Below, one piece after another: positions 37,197-48,745 of a DNA stretch of 64,000 nt. This stretch comes from Lichenostomus cassidix (Eukaryota > Chordata > Aves > Passeriformes > Meliphagidae). The notes beneath the pieces were generated by a model. The model did not search any database. It was not told where the DNA came from and was given only the letters and a program-made list of their open reading frames with translations. Each line of letters begins with the position of its first letter. Within the stretch, counting starts at the first letter, position 1. The position numbers were made by a program, and so were the translations under genes. Where the stretch lies: NCBI GenBank assembly GCA_008360975.2, contig CM039182.1, positions 87,513,405 through 87,577,404 on the forward strand. The letters are read 5' to 3'.

Positions 37197-37219
37197 AGGG
37201 GAAGAAAAAAAAAAAAAAA
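37108..37219 (+). repeat. Polypurine tract with A29 and A15 runs
   Basis: About 110 bp of nearly uninterrupted purines on the plus strand, with GGAA/GGAGGAA repeats, a run of 29 A (37166-37194) and a run of 15 A (37205-37219), ending exactly where the CpG island begins. A G9 run lies just upstream at 37060-37068. Such tracts can form triplex DNA and exclude nucleosomes. The Lys/Glu-rich frame through it is an artefact. Confidence 0.93.
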
Positions 37220-37387
37220 GCGGGCTTTGCCTGGCTCCGGCAGAGCGGAGGGCTGCGAGGGCTTGCCGGCCATCTGTCCGCGCAGGGCGGCACGGCGGAG
37301 CGGCGGCGCGGCCGGCGGCGGGAGCGGAGCGCTCCGCAGGTGGGTGCTGCCCGCGGGGCTCCGCGCCGCGCTCGGGGTGCCGGGGCG

Positions 37388-37432
37388 CTGCCGGGGTGAG
37401 CGCTGCCGGGGTGGGCTCTGCCGGGGTGGGCT
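37388..37432 (+). repeat. 15-bp tandem triplication in CpG island
   Basis: CTGCCGGGGTGGGCT-type units occur at 37388-37402, 37403-37417 and 37418-37432; the first carries GTGAGC in place of GTGGGC. The array lies in the presumed 5' UTR or first intron and includes one of the possible alternative splice donors. Confidence 0.93.
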
Positions 37433-37609
37433 CGGGGCTCTTTGTTGTGGCGGCGGCGGGAGCGGAGCCGGGCCGCCCGCAGGGAGCCTGGCGGGCCGCG
37501 TCCGGCCGCGCCGCCCGCCCGGGACGGGGCAGCACCGGGCCGAGTCGGGAAAACTCCGCTTGTAAAAGCCCGAAGCCAACAAGTTGCTGTGGAAGCGCTC
37601 CGTGCGGAG

Positions 37610-37639
37610 ATGGGGCTGGCTGGTCCGCCGCACGAGTGA
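37610..37639 (+). other. Short upstream ORF in putative 5' UTR
   Basis: ATG at 37610 in GGAGATGG context (G at -3 and G at +4) opens a 9-codon frame, MGLAGPPHE, stopping at 37637-37639. That is 58 bases before the splice donor. If the exon is 5' UTR, this uORF would be scanned first and could reduce translation of the main frame. Confidence 0.45.
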
Positions 37640-37800
37640 GCCGCGCTGAGGGAGATCCGTCAGGGACTGTCAGTCGGGCAGTGTGCGCTTCCCTCGGGTG
37701 AGTAACCCGCCTGAGCCGGGGCTGCGAGCCGATAATATCACCGGGAGCCTGCCCGCTGTGTGTCCGTGTGCCCCGGTTCGGAGTTCCCTGCAAGTTTAAC

Positions 37801-39349
37801 GTGGAGCGGGCAGAGGCCAAGGAAAACCGCAGGGCTTGCGGAGGGATTAGGAAGGCAGAGGCTAATAAGTTTCTGACGTGCTGTAAACCAGCATCACTGT
37901 CGGAAGCAACCAACCTGGAATATTGTCCCGTATTTTGGGATTTGTATTGGCATTGGAGGTTATCACCTTTCGTTGAAGTGTTAACGCTTCTGGAGGCTTT
38001 TCTTGCTGTTGTTTTTAAGTTGCTGTGTAAACAGCCTAAGTAAACAAGCGGGTCGTCACTCTGCGAATTGCGCGGTGGGGGAAAGTAAACTTCAAAGTGT
38101 GTGTTTCCTAAAAGAAAGTTAGAAAATAGATGGTAGTTTTAAGCTAACGGTAATAATAGAGGAGTCTGGACTTCATACCTCATTGCTATGGTTATTAATA
38201 TTATTATTTTTAAACATGAAAGAAATTTTGTTCGTGTGCGGCTAAAACTATATTTTAATGTCCTTTATGTATCTGTTAGAATGTTCTGTTAGTGGACATG
38301 GTCATGTTTAGTGCAGAGCTCATATTTGTGTTTCTGATAACTTTCCTAGTGCTACTGGAAAAATAAACACTGAGTTAACGCACATTACCTAAACGTATTT
38401 CAACAGCTCAGGAATCAATTGTAGGCAACAAAATGCAGTCATAACTGGCGATTCCTTTGAATGTTTATCTTCAAATGTTAAAAATAAATAAATAAATATC
38501 TGTTAGAAAAGTGTGTATGTGTGCACCATCCAGTCCAGCTGTAGTTCTTGTTTATTTCTTTGGCATACAGTTCTAGAAGTAGAACAACAGTGAAAAATGG
38601 AGTTGAGCAGTTGATAATCCATTTGGCCATTGCCTATCCCCACAAAGATTCCCAGTGCAAAGTTCGTGAACTGTCATTGAGAATGGTTCAAAACAGAGTC
38701 CAGGAATTGACCATGCTGAAGTCTGTCAAGAGTTTATAAAAATAAACTGAAAAGCTGGTGTTTGGTTCCTCATAAACATCTTAAAAATTATGTCCTCTAT
38801 CTAGTGTGCTACTCACTGTATTGAAGGCAAGAAAAACCTTCATGGATCATGTGGCTATTGCTCCATACCATCCTTATCTATAATCGGGCAAACAAAAATA
38901 TTTTTACTTTCCTCACAGTCTGGAATAGCTGGTTTCTTACAGAAGACCTTGCTCCCTTTCTTTCTCTCATCTGTGTCCTTGCTGCAAAAACAAGTCCTCA
39001 AGAATGTAAGCGTTTGTTTTAGTGGTTATATTCCTTATCTCTCCTGCCTTCCAATTTATGCTGGTTTGAATATTTCTGTAATATTGAAGTCAGTTGCCAT
39101 TACTTCCTTCAAGGACCCTATTTAAACACATTTTAGAGCGTGTGCAGTAATAACGTGTAGCACCATGGATATATTAATTTAATTTTTGCATGGCTCAATC
39201 TATTTCTCTTGTTACTTCAGAGAAGCAAGAAACATGATGAACACTCCATTAGTGGTATTGGTAAGAAATGTATTAACACGAGTGCACAGTCAGTAAGAAA
39301 GTGTTTTTGTTTGAAAGCCTTCTCGTACCAGACAGCGTACTAATAATCA
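37801..39349. other. First-intron-like DNA after the CpG island
   Basis: GC content falls back to background. An (AAAT)n run lies at about 38484-38499. No exon was recognised. The 91-codon frame at 37768-38043 starts in the island and has no splice or family support. Confidence 0.5.
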
Positions 39350-40490
39350 TAACCTGTGCCGCATATCTTCCGTGCTAGATTGCGTTTGCTTTTAAGTTCT
39401 TTGTCAATAGAATTTTTATTCAGGATAGCTGCATTTCTACCAGATGCCCAGGCTCCTTCTTCCTTTTCAGCCTCTGCAGCCTCTGAATGCTGCGGGAATT
39501 TGCTGGGCAAAGGACTGGGTGTCTGTGGGTTAGGCATTTCAGGATGCAGCCCTTCTCAGAAGCCAGCATCAGTATTGTAGGGCACTGAGGGTTGATAATA
39601 AAGTGAAGTTAAATGTGGTATTAAAAATATAAGTCAAATCCGAAGGCTGCTGTGTTGGTTGGATACCCAAGAGCAAGCTGGAATAGCCGCCTCTGACAGA
39701 TTACTGAAAATGCGGTGAGCGACTTTTGCAAGCCGTGAGGGAAAGTGCTCAGTTTTCTGCATGTGAAGCTGCTTTCCACAGATCCCTTGCAGGGCAAGAG
39801 GCTGGGCTGGTTGAAGGACAGGGGTTCACATCCCTCATGGTGCTCAGGGAAGAAGGACAGGACATGGTGGAGCAGAGGGTGAGGTGGCTCTCCTGCTTGG
39901 GAGCCTGGATCCAAGCATGCTGGGCGGGGACAACTGCAGAGGGACGCTGCAGCAGGACAAGGGTGTATCACTTAGGTGGAAAGTTGTAGAGCAGCTTGCA
40001 AAACTAATGAGGGACATTACTGCAGCCACAGGTGTGTGTGGCAGAAGTGGAAAAGAGGTATTTGTGGCAGGGAAGGGTTTTGGAGTGTCAGATATTGTGG
40101 CAAAACACATGGTGCTTATGATGTAATGTTTTAAGATGGAAGAGACATCAAAGGCCTGATGGAGCAAGCAGTAAAGGCAGGTGGGTGATGCCAGGAGCCA
40201 AAGGGAGGCTATGCAGCTGGATGGATAACCCAGTTTGGGTGCTTTGGAAAGAGTGAGTCAGGAGCTGGGAAGAACCATCAAGGTTCTGATTTGTCATCAC
40301 GGACCAAGGAGGAAGCACTGGGCAGCTTGAGCTGAGGGCAGATGACGTGCAGCAATTGTAACTGGGGTGCAGTGTGAGGGCTGACAGCCAGGAAGCAGGG
40401 GCACACTGAATAATCCTTAGCCTTTTCTGTTGCATATGTGAATTTGGGAAGACAGAGTTCAAAGCAAAACTTAAGGATAGCAATCAAAAG
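39350..40490. other. GC-richer block within presumed intron
   Basis: About 1.1 kb of higher GC with open frames on both strands (for example minus 39621-39971, 116 codons; plus 39726-39989, 87 codons). None is recognisable. Frames being open on both strands points to composition or a decayed repeat rather than a gene. Confidence 0.3.
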
Positions 40491-42046
40491 AATTCTGTGT
40501 CACTGAAGCTGTTTACTTTCATTGTTAGTCTTTCCCCAAGATTTTCAGTTAGTGGGATCTCCATCTTCTGTCCTTTATAACAACGTCATGATTGGTGATT
40601 GTAGAATGAACAGAAATTAATTTTCATAGGCTTTGCCACATCATTTTCCTTTAAAAGAGACCTAGTTGCACTTTTAATAACAGATGCACTTTGTTGTAAT
40701 CATTTGCTAAGCAACAGGCTCACTGTGCTGCCTGTGAAGCACAAAAGCAAGGGACGCTTTGACACATCACGTAAAGCTTACGTAAAGTTTGTGAACAGCA
40801 GCACAAAGAATGAGTGATGAATGCTCTGTGTTTTGTTTCTTACTTTAAACTATTTTAAAGTTGGATATTTTTCTCTGCTGGCTGCCATCAGCAATAGGAG
40901 TATCAACAGGAGAAAAATGGGTCGCTTGGGTTTTAGCATTAAGCAGCAAATCCAGGGCCAATAGGATTTAGCTGGGATGTTAAGGTTTATTCAGTGCATT
41001 TAGTTAATGAAGTTGGGGGGAGGAAGAGGAAAAAAGTCAGTGTCTGGGCTTGGGGGAAGGGATGAAATAGCCTGCTGCCACTGCCTGCATCCCACAGTGA
41101 CTCCTCCTGATTGATAGATGCTCCACAAGACAAAAAACAACTGAGCGAAGGAGGTTTTAATTAAAAACCAGCAACTCAATGCCAGCTCTTTCGGATTCAA
41201 ATCAAGCAGAAATTCTTTGTAACAGACATCCACCTAGTCTTAAGGGTGTATATTTTTACCCCTATGTGTGTAGTGCCCATCAGCTGGGAGAAGGAAGAGG
41301 GAGATGGTAATATGTCCAAGCACCTGTAAAGTGGTCGTAGAGCTGCAGAGATACTCAGCAAGTGCAATTGTATGTTAACATTCGTCAGTCAGGCACAGAA
41401 ATCAAGTTCAGGCTAACAAACTCCCATTTGAGCACTCTGCCAGATTTCTAGCAGACAGCCCATCATCCCCTACACACATGGGTGGCCCTTCGCTGTGCTC
41501 ACCCGTATTCTGAAGCCTTTGTGTCCCCTGCCAGAGGCTGTCATCTTGTGTACACACATGCTGTTCAGCATCTTGACTTGCTTTCTGAGCCCTGAAAGCC
41601 TTCAGAGACACAAAAAACAATTAGTATAGAGAGTCATTGTTATTTAAAATATAAAGAGCTATTATCTATACTTCAAATAAAAATTTGCAAACCGACATGA
41701 ATTGATCTCTTCTCCCGAGAGAGTTAGCTTGTTGGGTTTGTGAATTCTGGTTCTCTAATTCTGGCTCTCACTTGGATCAGACCTTGTTTTCCCCAAATCT
41801 GTAATGGTCATTTAGAGCTGGATGAAGTTTCTGTCTTCCATGCGATTCCTCGGAGGTCTGTGCTTGACCGTAGTGTCTCGACACTGCTGAGAGTTGTTGA
41901 GCAGCAATAAACACTGTCAAGACTCAGCCAGTGACCTCAGCAGACTTCCTCCTGTGGGCAGTGTGGGCATCAGCAGCAGGATTTGACTAACAGTATGGAA
42001 TAAATAAGCAGCAGGTTTACAAAATTAACAAAAAGAGTCCGTGTAC
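40491..42046. other. Noncoding DNA
   Basis: No exon or repeat family recognised. Consistent with intron. Confidence 0.5.
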
Positions 42047-42092
42047 TTGTTGTTCTTGGTATAATCTAGTTGTTGTTCTTGGTATAATCTAG
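42047..42092. repeat. 23-bp tandem duplication
   Basis: A 23-bp unit containing TTGTTGTTCTTGGTATAATC is present twice without a mismatch (42047-42069 and 42070-42092). Identical copies imply a recent duplication. Confidence 0.97.
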
Positions 42093-44481
42093 TTGCTCAG
42101 ACAGGTTATAGCTTGATATAATTCTGTGAGGAGGATGCTGCAGTGTTTCTTAGTAGGATTTATTGCAGTGACACCTGAAAATTTTGATAAAATGGTCTGG
42201 AGAAAAACTTACACGTGTTATTTTTGGTTTTATTTCTTTTTGTTCTTACAGACATTTTAAGAGAAATATTTTGAAATAATAATTAAAAAAAAAGCAGTGA
42301 AAATACTTAGAAAAACACTTTACTTTTTTGCCTGGTCCTGTATTGTTTTATTTCTGTTAGATTTGCAGTACATTTACTGAAAAACATTCACTTACAGAGT
42401 AATTTCAGCACATGTCTGTAATAAGAAAGAAAGAATTTTATTTCATTAAAATTAAAAAGAAAAAAACCAGCAAAAGGACTTGACTGTGATGCTTTCAGCA
42501 GGGCTTTATGAATGTTCAGCCAAGTTTTAGAAAATGGGGGTGGCTGTGTCAGAACAGCAGTCCCAGGCACAGCAGCATCAGGAATCTGGGCAGCTACACA
42601 CACAATGTGGAGCTCTAGGAAAAGACTATTATCATCTCTTATATACAAATAGATACATGTTTGTTGGTAAGCAAATACAGATATTACTGCTGATTTTAGG
42701 ATTTCATTAAATGAAATCTGAACCGTCTGGTTGTCTTAGTGGCAACAAGGGAAGCATAATACCATCCCAGATGCAGAGCACGCTACAGAAAAGTGAAGAG
42801 GGGTACATCTCCCAGAGAAAAGAATACTTTTGGATGTATCTGCATGATAGTGAAGTGTTTGGTGCAATGTCTACACTATCTAGTCCTGTATTTATGATGT
42901 TCTATTACCTTTACCCTGTTGGATGTATTTTCTCATCAGTGGGCAGTGAAGCACCTGTTCAGCATTTGAGCTTAAACAATTAGAAAGACAGAGTCTGAGA
43001 TTTGAAGACCACGGAATGACTTTTCTGTGATTTTACTCGATTGACGAAACTGCATGTATACCTCGAGGATCTCATTAGCGTGGTTCTGGCTGCATGCCAG
43101 CATCTAGCCAGAAGAGCAAACAGAAAATATCTGGCTGTGTTCTAACATTAAACATTCCATAGAATAACAGCAGAGGTTTTAAATTAAAAGCCTATGAAAC
43201 ATTGAGGGCTGATGAAACTTTCGTAAGTGCTGTAAATCCACTCAATAATTACTACATAGGCTCAATAATTACTATATAGTACTGGATTAAATACTGAAAG
43301 TCCCTGATCTGCATGGATCTGGTGGAGATTTCCTTACATATGATCAAAGTGATTTAAAAGACTGTTTATCTTTCTTTGTAAGTGTATGTTATACCTGTGA
43401 AAGAAAATTTAAATAAAATGTTTTGCTCCTGCAAATAGAAAGACATGAGAGTTCTACCTTTGTTCCACTAGACACATTTATAGTATTCATTCGCAGTCAT
43501 GAGAATCAGGTTTGGAGTTGCAAGTCCTTTTAATTCAGAGAAGTTTAGATGGGTGGATTTTGATTGAGTAGGAGAGAACATCAAAAGTTACACCATTAAA
43601 TTACTCTGTGAAGAACAAGGGCTCTAGCCAGATGCTGAGAGAGATACACTTTGTTTCCCCCTTCCTCCTTCTCCCATCAGCATTCACAGTGCATAAGTAC
43701 AGATGCCTGGCATCTGTTAATTTACTGTGAGCATCCCATGGTGCTTACTGTGAGCTGGGATGGGGTAGAGGAAGCTGAATAAAAATGATAAGAGCTATTA
43801 AAACTGGCTTGTAACAAAGTCCAATTTCCCTTCAATGTTTGTAATGTCAAATAAGTAAGATTCTCAGAATCTGGACCTGTGTCTTAAAATACTGCTTAAA
43901 TTTTGGAAGCTTCTCTTGTTTGTGTGGGAATGATACTGTTCTGAGAAAAGACTCCAACATGAGCCGTGATGGTGGAGCCTCCTGAAGCTGTTATTTTTCC
44001 ATCCAGTAACTATAGCAGATCCCCAAACAACCCCCAATCCTGACAGAAATGTGGCTGGGCATGGAGGTGTCTGCTGTGAGCATCACGTGCTGGCTGTGGC
44101 TTTCCCACACTTCCAGCCAGTGTTGCTGTTGGACTCCTGTTTGCTTACAGGAGCTGTAACTACCAAAATAACGCTGGGAGCTTCAGTACCAATTAATCTG
44201 TACTTTAATGTGCTTGGATGACACTTTCCGATTTCTCAGAAATGTCCCTCTGGCCTTCTTGGTTTCTAGTTTCAATGAAAAGATGATAAAAGGCAGAAAT
44301 AAGTGCCCTATCTTGATATTTCCATACTTTCTGTTACTACCCTTTTTCAGTCAAAGGTAGCCTTAGCTTTTGGATTTGGTAAACTACGACAGTGTTCTTT
44401 GTGTACTTTGGGTTTTGACTGGGCAATTGTATGAATACCACTTGCAGTGGATTACATTAATATACCCAGTTTTGTTGGTAG
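42093..44481. other. Noncoding DNA with a 20-bp duplication
   Basis: CTCAATAATTACTACATAGG (43241-43260) is repeated with three differences at 43261-43280. No exon recognised. Confidence 0.55.
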
Positions 44482-44694
44482 TTACTTCTTGACCCGGGAT
44501 TTGCTGGCAGGAGATTGCTGACACACAGTTTGGAGTTTGGGCTTCGCCTTGTTATTCCTGTGTTTCTTGTTAGGGTGGTCTGCTAACCAGGACCTATTCA
44601 CTTCTAATCCAGTTCGTTGTCTGAAAAGAAATCTCCCAGCGCCGTGACCTTTCCTTGTCTGTTGTACCACCAGTTGAGAAACAGCCCTGACCAT
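44482..44694 (-). other. Unidentified 70-codon minus-strand frame
   Basis: Its ATG lies in a strong context (A at -3, G at +4). The product is very basic, with a C-terminal KKHRNNKAKPK stretch and a final SRVKK before the stop. It retains several CpGs (CCCGGG, CGCCGTG, TTCGCC) in CpG-poor DNA, hinting at coding constraint or recent origin. No polyA signal is close downstream and I do not recognise the protein. It could be a small gene, a retrocopy piece or chance. Confidence 0.2.
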
Positions 44695-46889
44695 GCTTTG
44701 AGTGGGTATGTGGGGTTACTGTGGTGCTGACAATAAAAGGCAAGCAGGCTTTACAAAAAAACATGTACAAGTATCTTTTTTACTGTGCTTTTATTAAACT
44801 TAGAGTGTTCTTCACTGATGGATGGGCTTTTACCTGGCTCAGGTGTAAAGGGCTCACTGATGTATGTCTAAACCTTTCTAAAGCAGCTTGAATTCCCCTA
44901 GGAGAAATGCATTAAAGTTCCTATGAGAATGTAGTTTTCTTTTACCTTGTGACCTTTCTGATTTCCCATCCCTAGACAGGAATGACCCAGTCTCCAGTGA
45001 TTATTATTATTATTAGTCAATAAAGTTGAAAGTAGCATATCACGTATATAGTGGGGGATAAATGAAAATGAAAGTAGCCAGAACTAGGGTTGCCTATGGC
45101 TACTGATAAAATGTCACCTTTGTTTTAACTCTGTATGCCTTTGAGATCATACTTTAAAATACATCAAAATGCAATTCTCTCAATGAGAATATGGCTAAGT
45201 TGCCAGGAAAATAATTGTATTTCTAAATAATGTCCTTAATATATACAAGGACAAGCTTAAAAGGTTACTGATACACCTAAAATCAGTTAAATTTCTAGTT
45301 TCTGTGCTGCTAATGCAATTTAGATTTTTCAGATACATGTATTTTACATAGGGGGATTATTTTATGCGGAGTTTTTGAGATTTTTGCACAATCCTTTCTT
45401 GGTTGTGTTGATTTCAAAGATATTAATTCTTACGCAGTTGAAACAATTAACTGGGATCTTTATCTACAACTTTCTCAGGTTTATATTACATTAAATTTCT
45501 TGCATGCATTTCTAGAATGTGGCCAAATCGGGCAAAATTTGTGTATATGTTTGTCCTAGTTTAAAAGGAAACTAATTTGCCCTGTTACCCCTGCTTTCTG
45601 AAAAAAAGTTTGAGAAACTTCTGAGAAACTTTTTTGCTTGTGATAATCACAAAATTCCTCAGTAAAAGTTCTTTTGGATTGGTACTTTTATTTTCCTAAT
45701 AGTAATTGCAGTGTTTTGGGGTGGGAATAGCCACAGAATAAAACCCCTCTGGCCCTGGAAATGTGTCCAAGTCTAAGGGCAAAGTCTCCTTTAAAAATCA
45801 CATCAGCAGAGATTCAGTCTAGTAATGTGTTTGGCTCAGCATGCCTTCTGCTGAAAACCTTATTTCAAGAGATTATTAGTCAAAATTTGAAAACTGTGCA
45901 GACGTCTCTTGCAGAAAACTGATAATCTGTCTAATGAGCCTCAGCACTCTGGGGAAAGCCAAAGAACGGGGTGTGTACTTGAAGGCTTTTCATTAAGAAC
46001 ATCTATTAGGGTAGATGTCAAATAGATAGGCTATAGTAATAAACAAAAATGGGGTTAGAGCTCATGTTTGAAGCAAGCTTTAATGTCTGCAGCTCTGAAT
46101 AGCTGCTGCCTCTAACAGTGTCTCTACACTTCTCATATAAGAGAAGGACTTACAGAAATGTATTTGTTCAGATAAATATATTTTTAATTTATTACGTGTA
46201 ATCAACAAGGTATGAACATCATCTATATTAATTTTAACCTTATATTGTTATTCAGTTAATACTTAGTCAAACTCAGTCATTTTGTGCAAGCATTGAGCAC
46301 CTAATTTACATACCCATGTGTGGTTTGTGTATATGCATAGTGACTTTGTGACAAAAATGGTATTAGAGGGGATTCTGAGACATAAATATCTTCCATTTAT
46401 TGTCAATCTGAGGTACCATTGATCTGTATTCCTAGCCAGCAATGGTTTTGTACTTGTAGCTGTAGTTCTATTTTACTACGGTTTACCTGGTTAGTTTTTG
46501 GAAATTGAAACAGCTATTTCTATGTATTCCATTCATTTGCTGCCTTCTTTTGGACAGAGTGTGAAAGCTGTCCTGAATTTTAACATGTGTACAGAAGACC
46601 AAATGGGATTAAATTCCAAGCTGGAAGTAGCCTTGCCCTGTTGTAGCACCCAAGGAAGATGTTGAGGATGAGATGTCCACAAAACCCCTGACAGAATTTT
46701 TCCTCAATCTGTTGGAACAGTAGGATGAGAACAGGTTGCTGTCTAATCCCTGAGGATTTTGGGGATCCTCTGTCCTCCTACATCCATTTTTTATGATGAC
46801 ACAGTGTTGTTCCCAGACACTTCTGTTGGCTTTGGCTGCAAAATGACATCTTGTTGTGAAAGTGATGTGTGATACTGCTCCAGCTTGTG
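44695..46889. other. Noncoding DNA
   Basis: An (ATT)n run lies at about 45001-45017. No exon or further repeat family recognised before the CR1 copy. Confidence 0.5.
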
Positions 46890-47185
46890 TCTGGATAAAA
46901 GCTTTTTCTCCAAGTTACAAGTGATAGGACAAGAGGAATCAGCTTCAGTTGTGCCAGGAGATGTTTAGGTTGGATGTTAGGAAAAAAATTGTTCTCTGGA
47001 AAGGTTATCTGCCAGTGGAACATGCTGCCCAGGGAAGGAGTCACCACCCTTGGAGATATTTAAAAACACGTCAATGTGACACTGAGGGACATGGTTTAGT
47101 GGTGAACTTGGCAGTGTTGGTTTAATGGTTGGTCTCGATGATCTTAAGGGTCTTTTCCAGCCTTAATGATTCTGTGCTTCTGTTG
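46890..47185 (+). mobile_element. CR1 LINE 3' end (plus)
   Basis: Typical avian CR1 3' end: AAGTTACAAGTGATAGGACA then AGAGGAATCAGCTTCAGTTG, GTTTAGGTTGGATGTTAGGA, AACATGCTGCCCAGGGAAGG, GTCACCACCCTTGGAGATAT, GACACTGAGGGACATGGTTT, AGTGGTGAACTTGGCAGTGT, GGTTGGTCTCGATGATCTTA and a closing AATGATTCTGTG. The subfamily differs from that at 26.1 kb (the TTTAGTGGTG...TTGGCAGTG variant). The 5' truncation point is uncertain and may lie slightly upstream. Confidence 0.93.
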
Positions 47186-48394
47186 TCCATGGAAATTGCG
47201 TTTTCACAGGCTCTGTCTTCTTTCTCCATCCATTTCTCCTAACTTGCACTCCCCTATTCAGAAGATCTCCTGAGTTTTAAACCTGGATGGCTCCTTCTGT
47301 TGGGGTGAAAGGAGAAACGATGGGGTTCGCAAAGATACATTGTGTCAGTAATGGGACCATGGAGAGTGAGTGTAGTATGTCCATGAGATTGGAAACTGAG
47401 CCTTAAATAGTCTTTGCAGTATGTGTGAATACAAAAGCTTACCTTGGTATGTGGATTCTTTCCCACATCCCTGAGAGGAGATAATACTTCTATTGACGTA
47501 GGAAAGGTCAATGGTTAGTGCAGGAACGCTACTGTGTCCATCACCACTTCACATCAGTAGGAATAAACATTCCAAAACTTTTGTGTTTTCATTGCAACCA
47601 CTTGGAACATTCAGCAGTGAAATAATTAAACGATCATATTCCAGGCAGAATTTTTTCCCACCCAGCCTATTCAAAGCAACCTTCTGGATCTCATATTAAT
47701 CATAAGGCCAGCTTCTTGTTGTCTTTTTGTAGATCTCTGCTGCTCTGTTGAATGTATTAACAAAGTCTTATTGGAGATCGAAAATTATTTTTCAAGTTTG
47801 GCGTGTTTGCAGGAGAAGCTGGTCTTTGTTGTGCATGTATCGATATTGACTTTCAGGTTTTGAGGTAAATCTCTGCTACTCATTCCAATTTATATGAGAA
47901 TGTATGGCTTACACTGACATTATTTGAAAATTGGGAAGTTGGATTAAGCTGGGAACAAGTCTTCTCTTGGCTGTTTGAGGCACATCCTGAGCACCCATGG
48001 TATGTCCATCTTTAACTGTTATGATGCGCCATTTGCTATGTTAATGCCATTTTTTTTCTCTTTGTGGGGGTAGTATTAACAACCTGTCTCCCATAAGTTG
48101 GAGGGGCAAATAAAAATACTTCTTTTGGACAGCCTGTTTTCTAAATTTATACTCAGCTTTGATGTCTCCTTTGAATTTATCTCTATGATTGAGCACCCAG
48201 ACACCAAAACAAACCCCAGACCGTTTGGCAGATGACCGTACGATTGGGTTGTCTCCTGTGAGGCACAAGGCTTGCCTGTTTTACTTGGAACTGCTACATA
48301 TATGAAATGCCTCCACCTCGATTAAAATGCAGTCCTGTGCATGCTGCTGTGAGGTATTAAGTTTTGCAAATGTCTGGCCTATATTCTTCTGTTC
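47186..48394. other. Noncoding DNA
   Basis: No exon or repeat recognised. The 85-codon minus frame at 47254-47511 lacks support. Confidence 0.5.
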
Positions 48395-48745
48395 AGTTTT
48401 TCCTTCTTTAGCTGAAGGAAGTTGCTTCTCATCTTACCCTCTACCAATACTCTCAGTAATTCTCTTCTTTCATCTATATTGTTACCTGTAAGTTATTTAT
48501 AGACTATGATCATATTCTGCTCAATCCTCTTTTCTGGATTATATAACTTTAGCTTGCTTAGTCTGTCTTCATATTCTGTGTCTTATCCTCCAATTCCTAT
48601 ATCATTTAAGTTAGCCTTCTTTGTATATGCCTAGTTATTTTATATCTTTTCTTTTTTGCAATAAGTGAAGATAAGAGCTGCATGAGATATTCCATTTGTG
48701 GTCACATCATGGCTTTGTACTCTGGAATTATTACCTCCTTGGATT
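48395..48745 (-). mobile_element. Ancient CR1 LINE relic (minus)
   Basis: Successive matches to the reverse complement of an old CR1: TATTTATAGACTATGATCAT then ATTCTGCTCAATCCTCTTTT (48497-48534), AACTTTAGCTTGCTTAGTCT, CTGCATGAGATATTCCATTT, and GTGGTCACATCATGGCTTTG (48699). The last block corresponds to the 'GGTGCGGTCACACCATGGATTT' region of such elements. It is strongly decayed. Confidence 0.65.

Larger units (their letters stand above)
37300..37697 (+). other. Putative noncoding first exon (5' UTR) of unidentified gene
   Basis: The exon ends at a consensus donor, CTCGG|GTGAGTAA, with the GT at 37698. The 5' boundary is not determinable; the given start is a guess inside the island. Alternative upstream donors are CGCAG|GTGGGT (GT at 37340) and GGG|GTGAGC (GT at 37396). 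No long frame with a good start reads through the donor in a way that looks coding, so the exon is probably 5' UTR and translation starts further downstream, beyond a long first intron. Gene identity is unknown. Confidence 0.6.
37220..37800 (+). promoter_or_regulatory. CpG-island promoter
   Basis: From 37220 the sequence changes abruptly to very high GC with dense CpG (GGCGGCGGCGG, CGCGGCCGGCGGCGG, GGGCCGCGTCCGGCCGCG). It decays back to background after about 37.8 kb. This is by far the strongest CpG cluster in the window. Plus orientation is inferred from the consensus splice donors found only on this strand (GT at 37340, 37396 and 37698). There is no TATA box near the likely start, fitting a dispersed-start CpG promoter. 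Confidence 0.88.

Noticed and set aside
36937..37701. Longest plus-strand open frame (254 codons) through the CpG island
   Set aside because: It runs through the A29/A15 tract, giving a poly-Lys/Glu run, and through GC-rich DNA where stops are rare. Two long minus-strand frames overlap it, so composition explains all of them.
37032..37913. 293-codon minus-strand frame in the CpG island
   Set aside because: A Pro/Ala/Arg-rich and poly-Phe product from GC-rich DNA and the poly-T complement. No minus-strand splice donors and no family resemblance.
38484..38499. Short (AAAT)n, (TTTA)n and (ATT)n runs at 38.5, 50.7 and 45.0 kb as notable repeats
   Set aside because: Four to six units only; ordinary low-complexity sequence.
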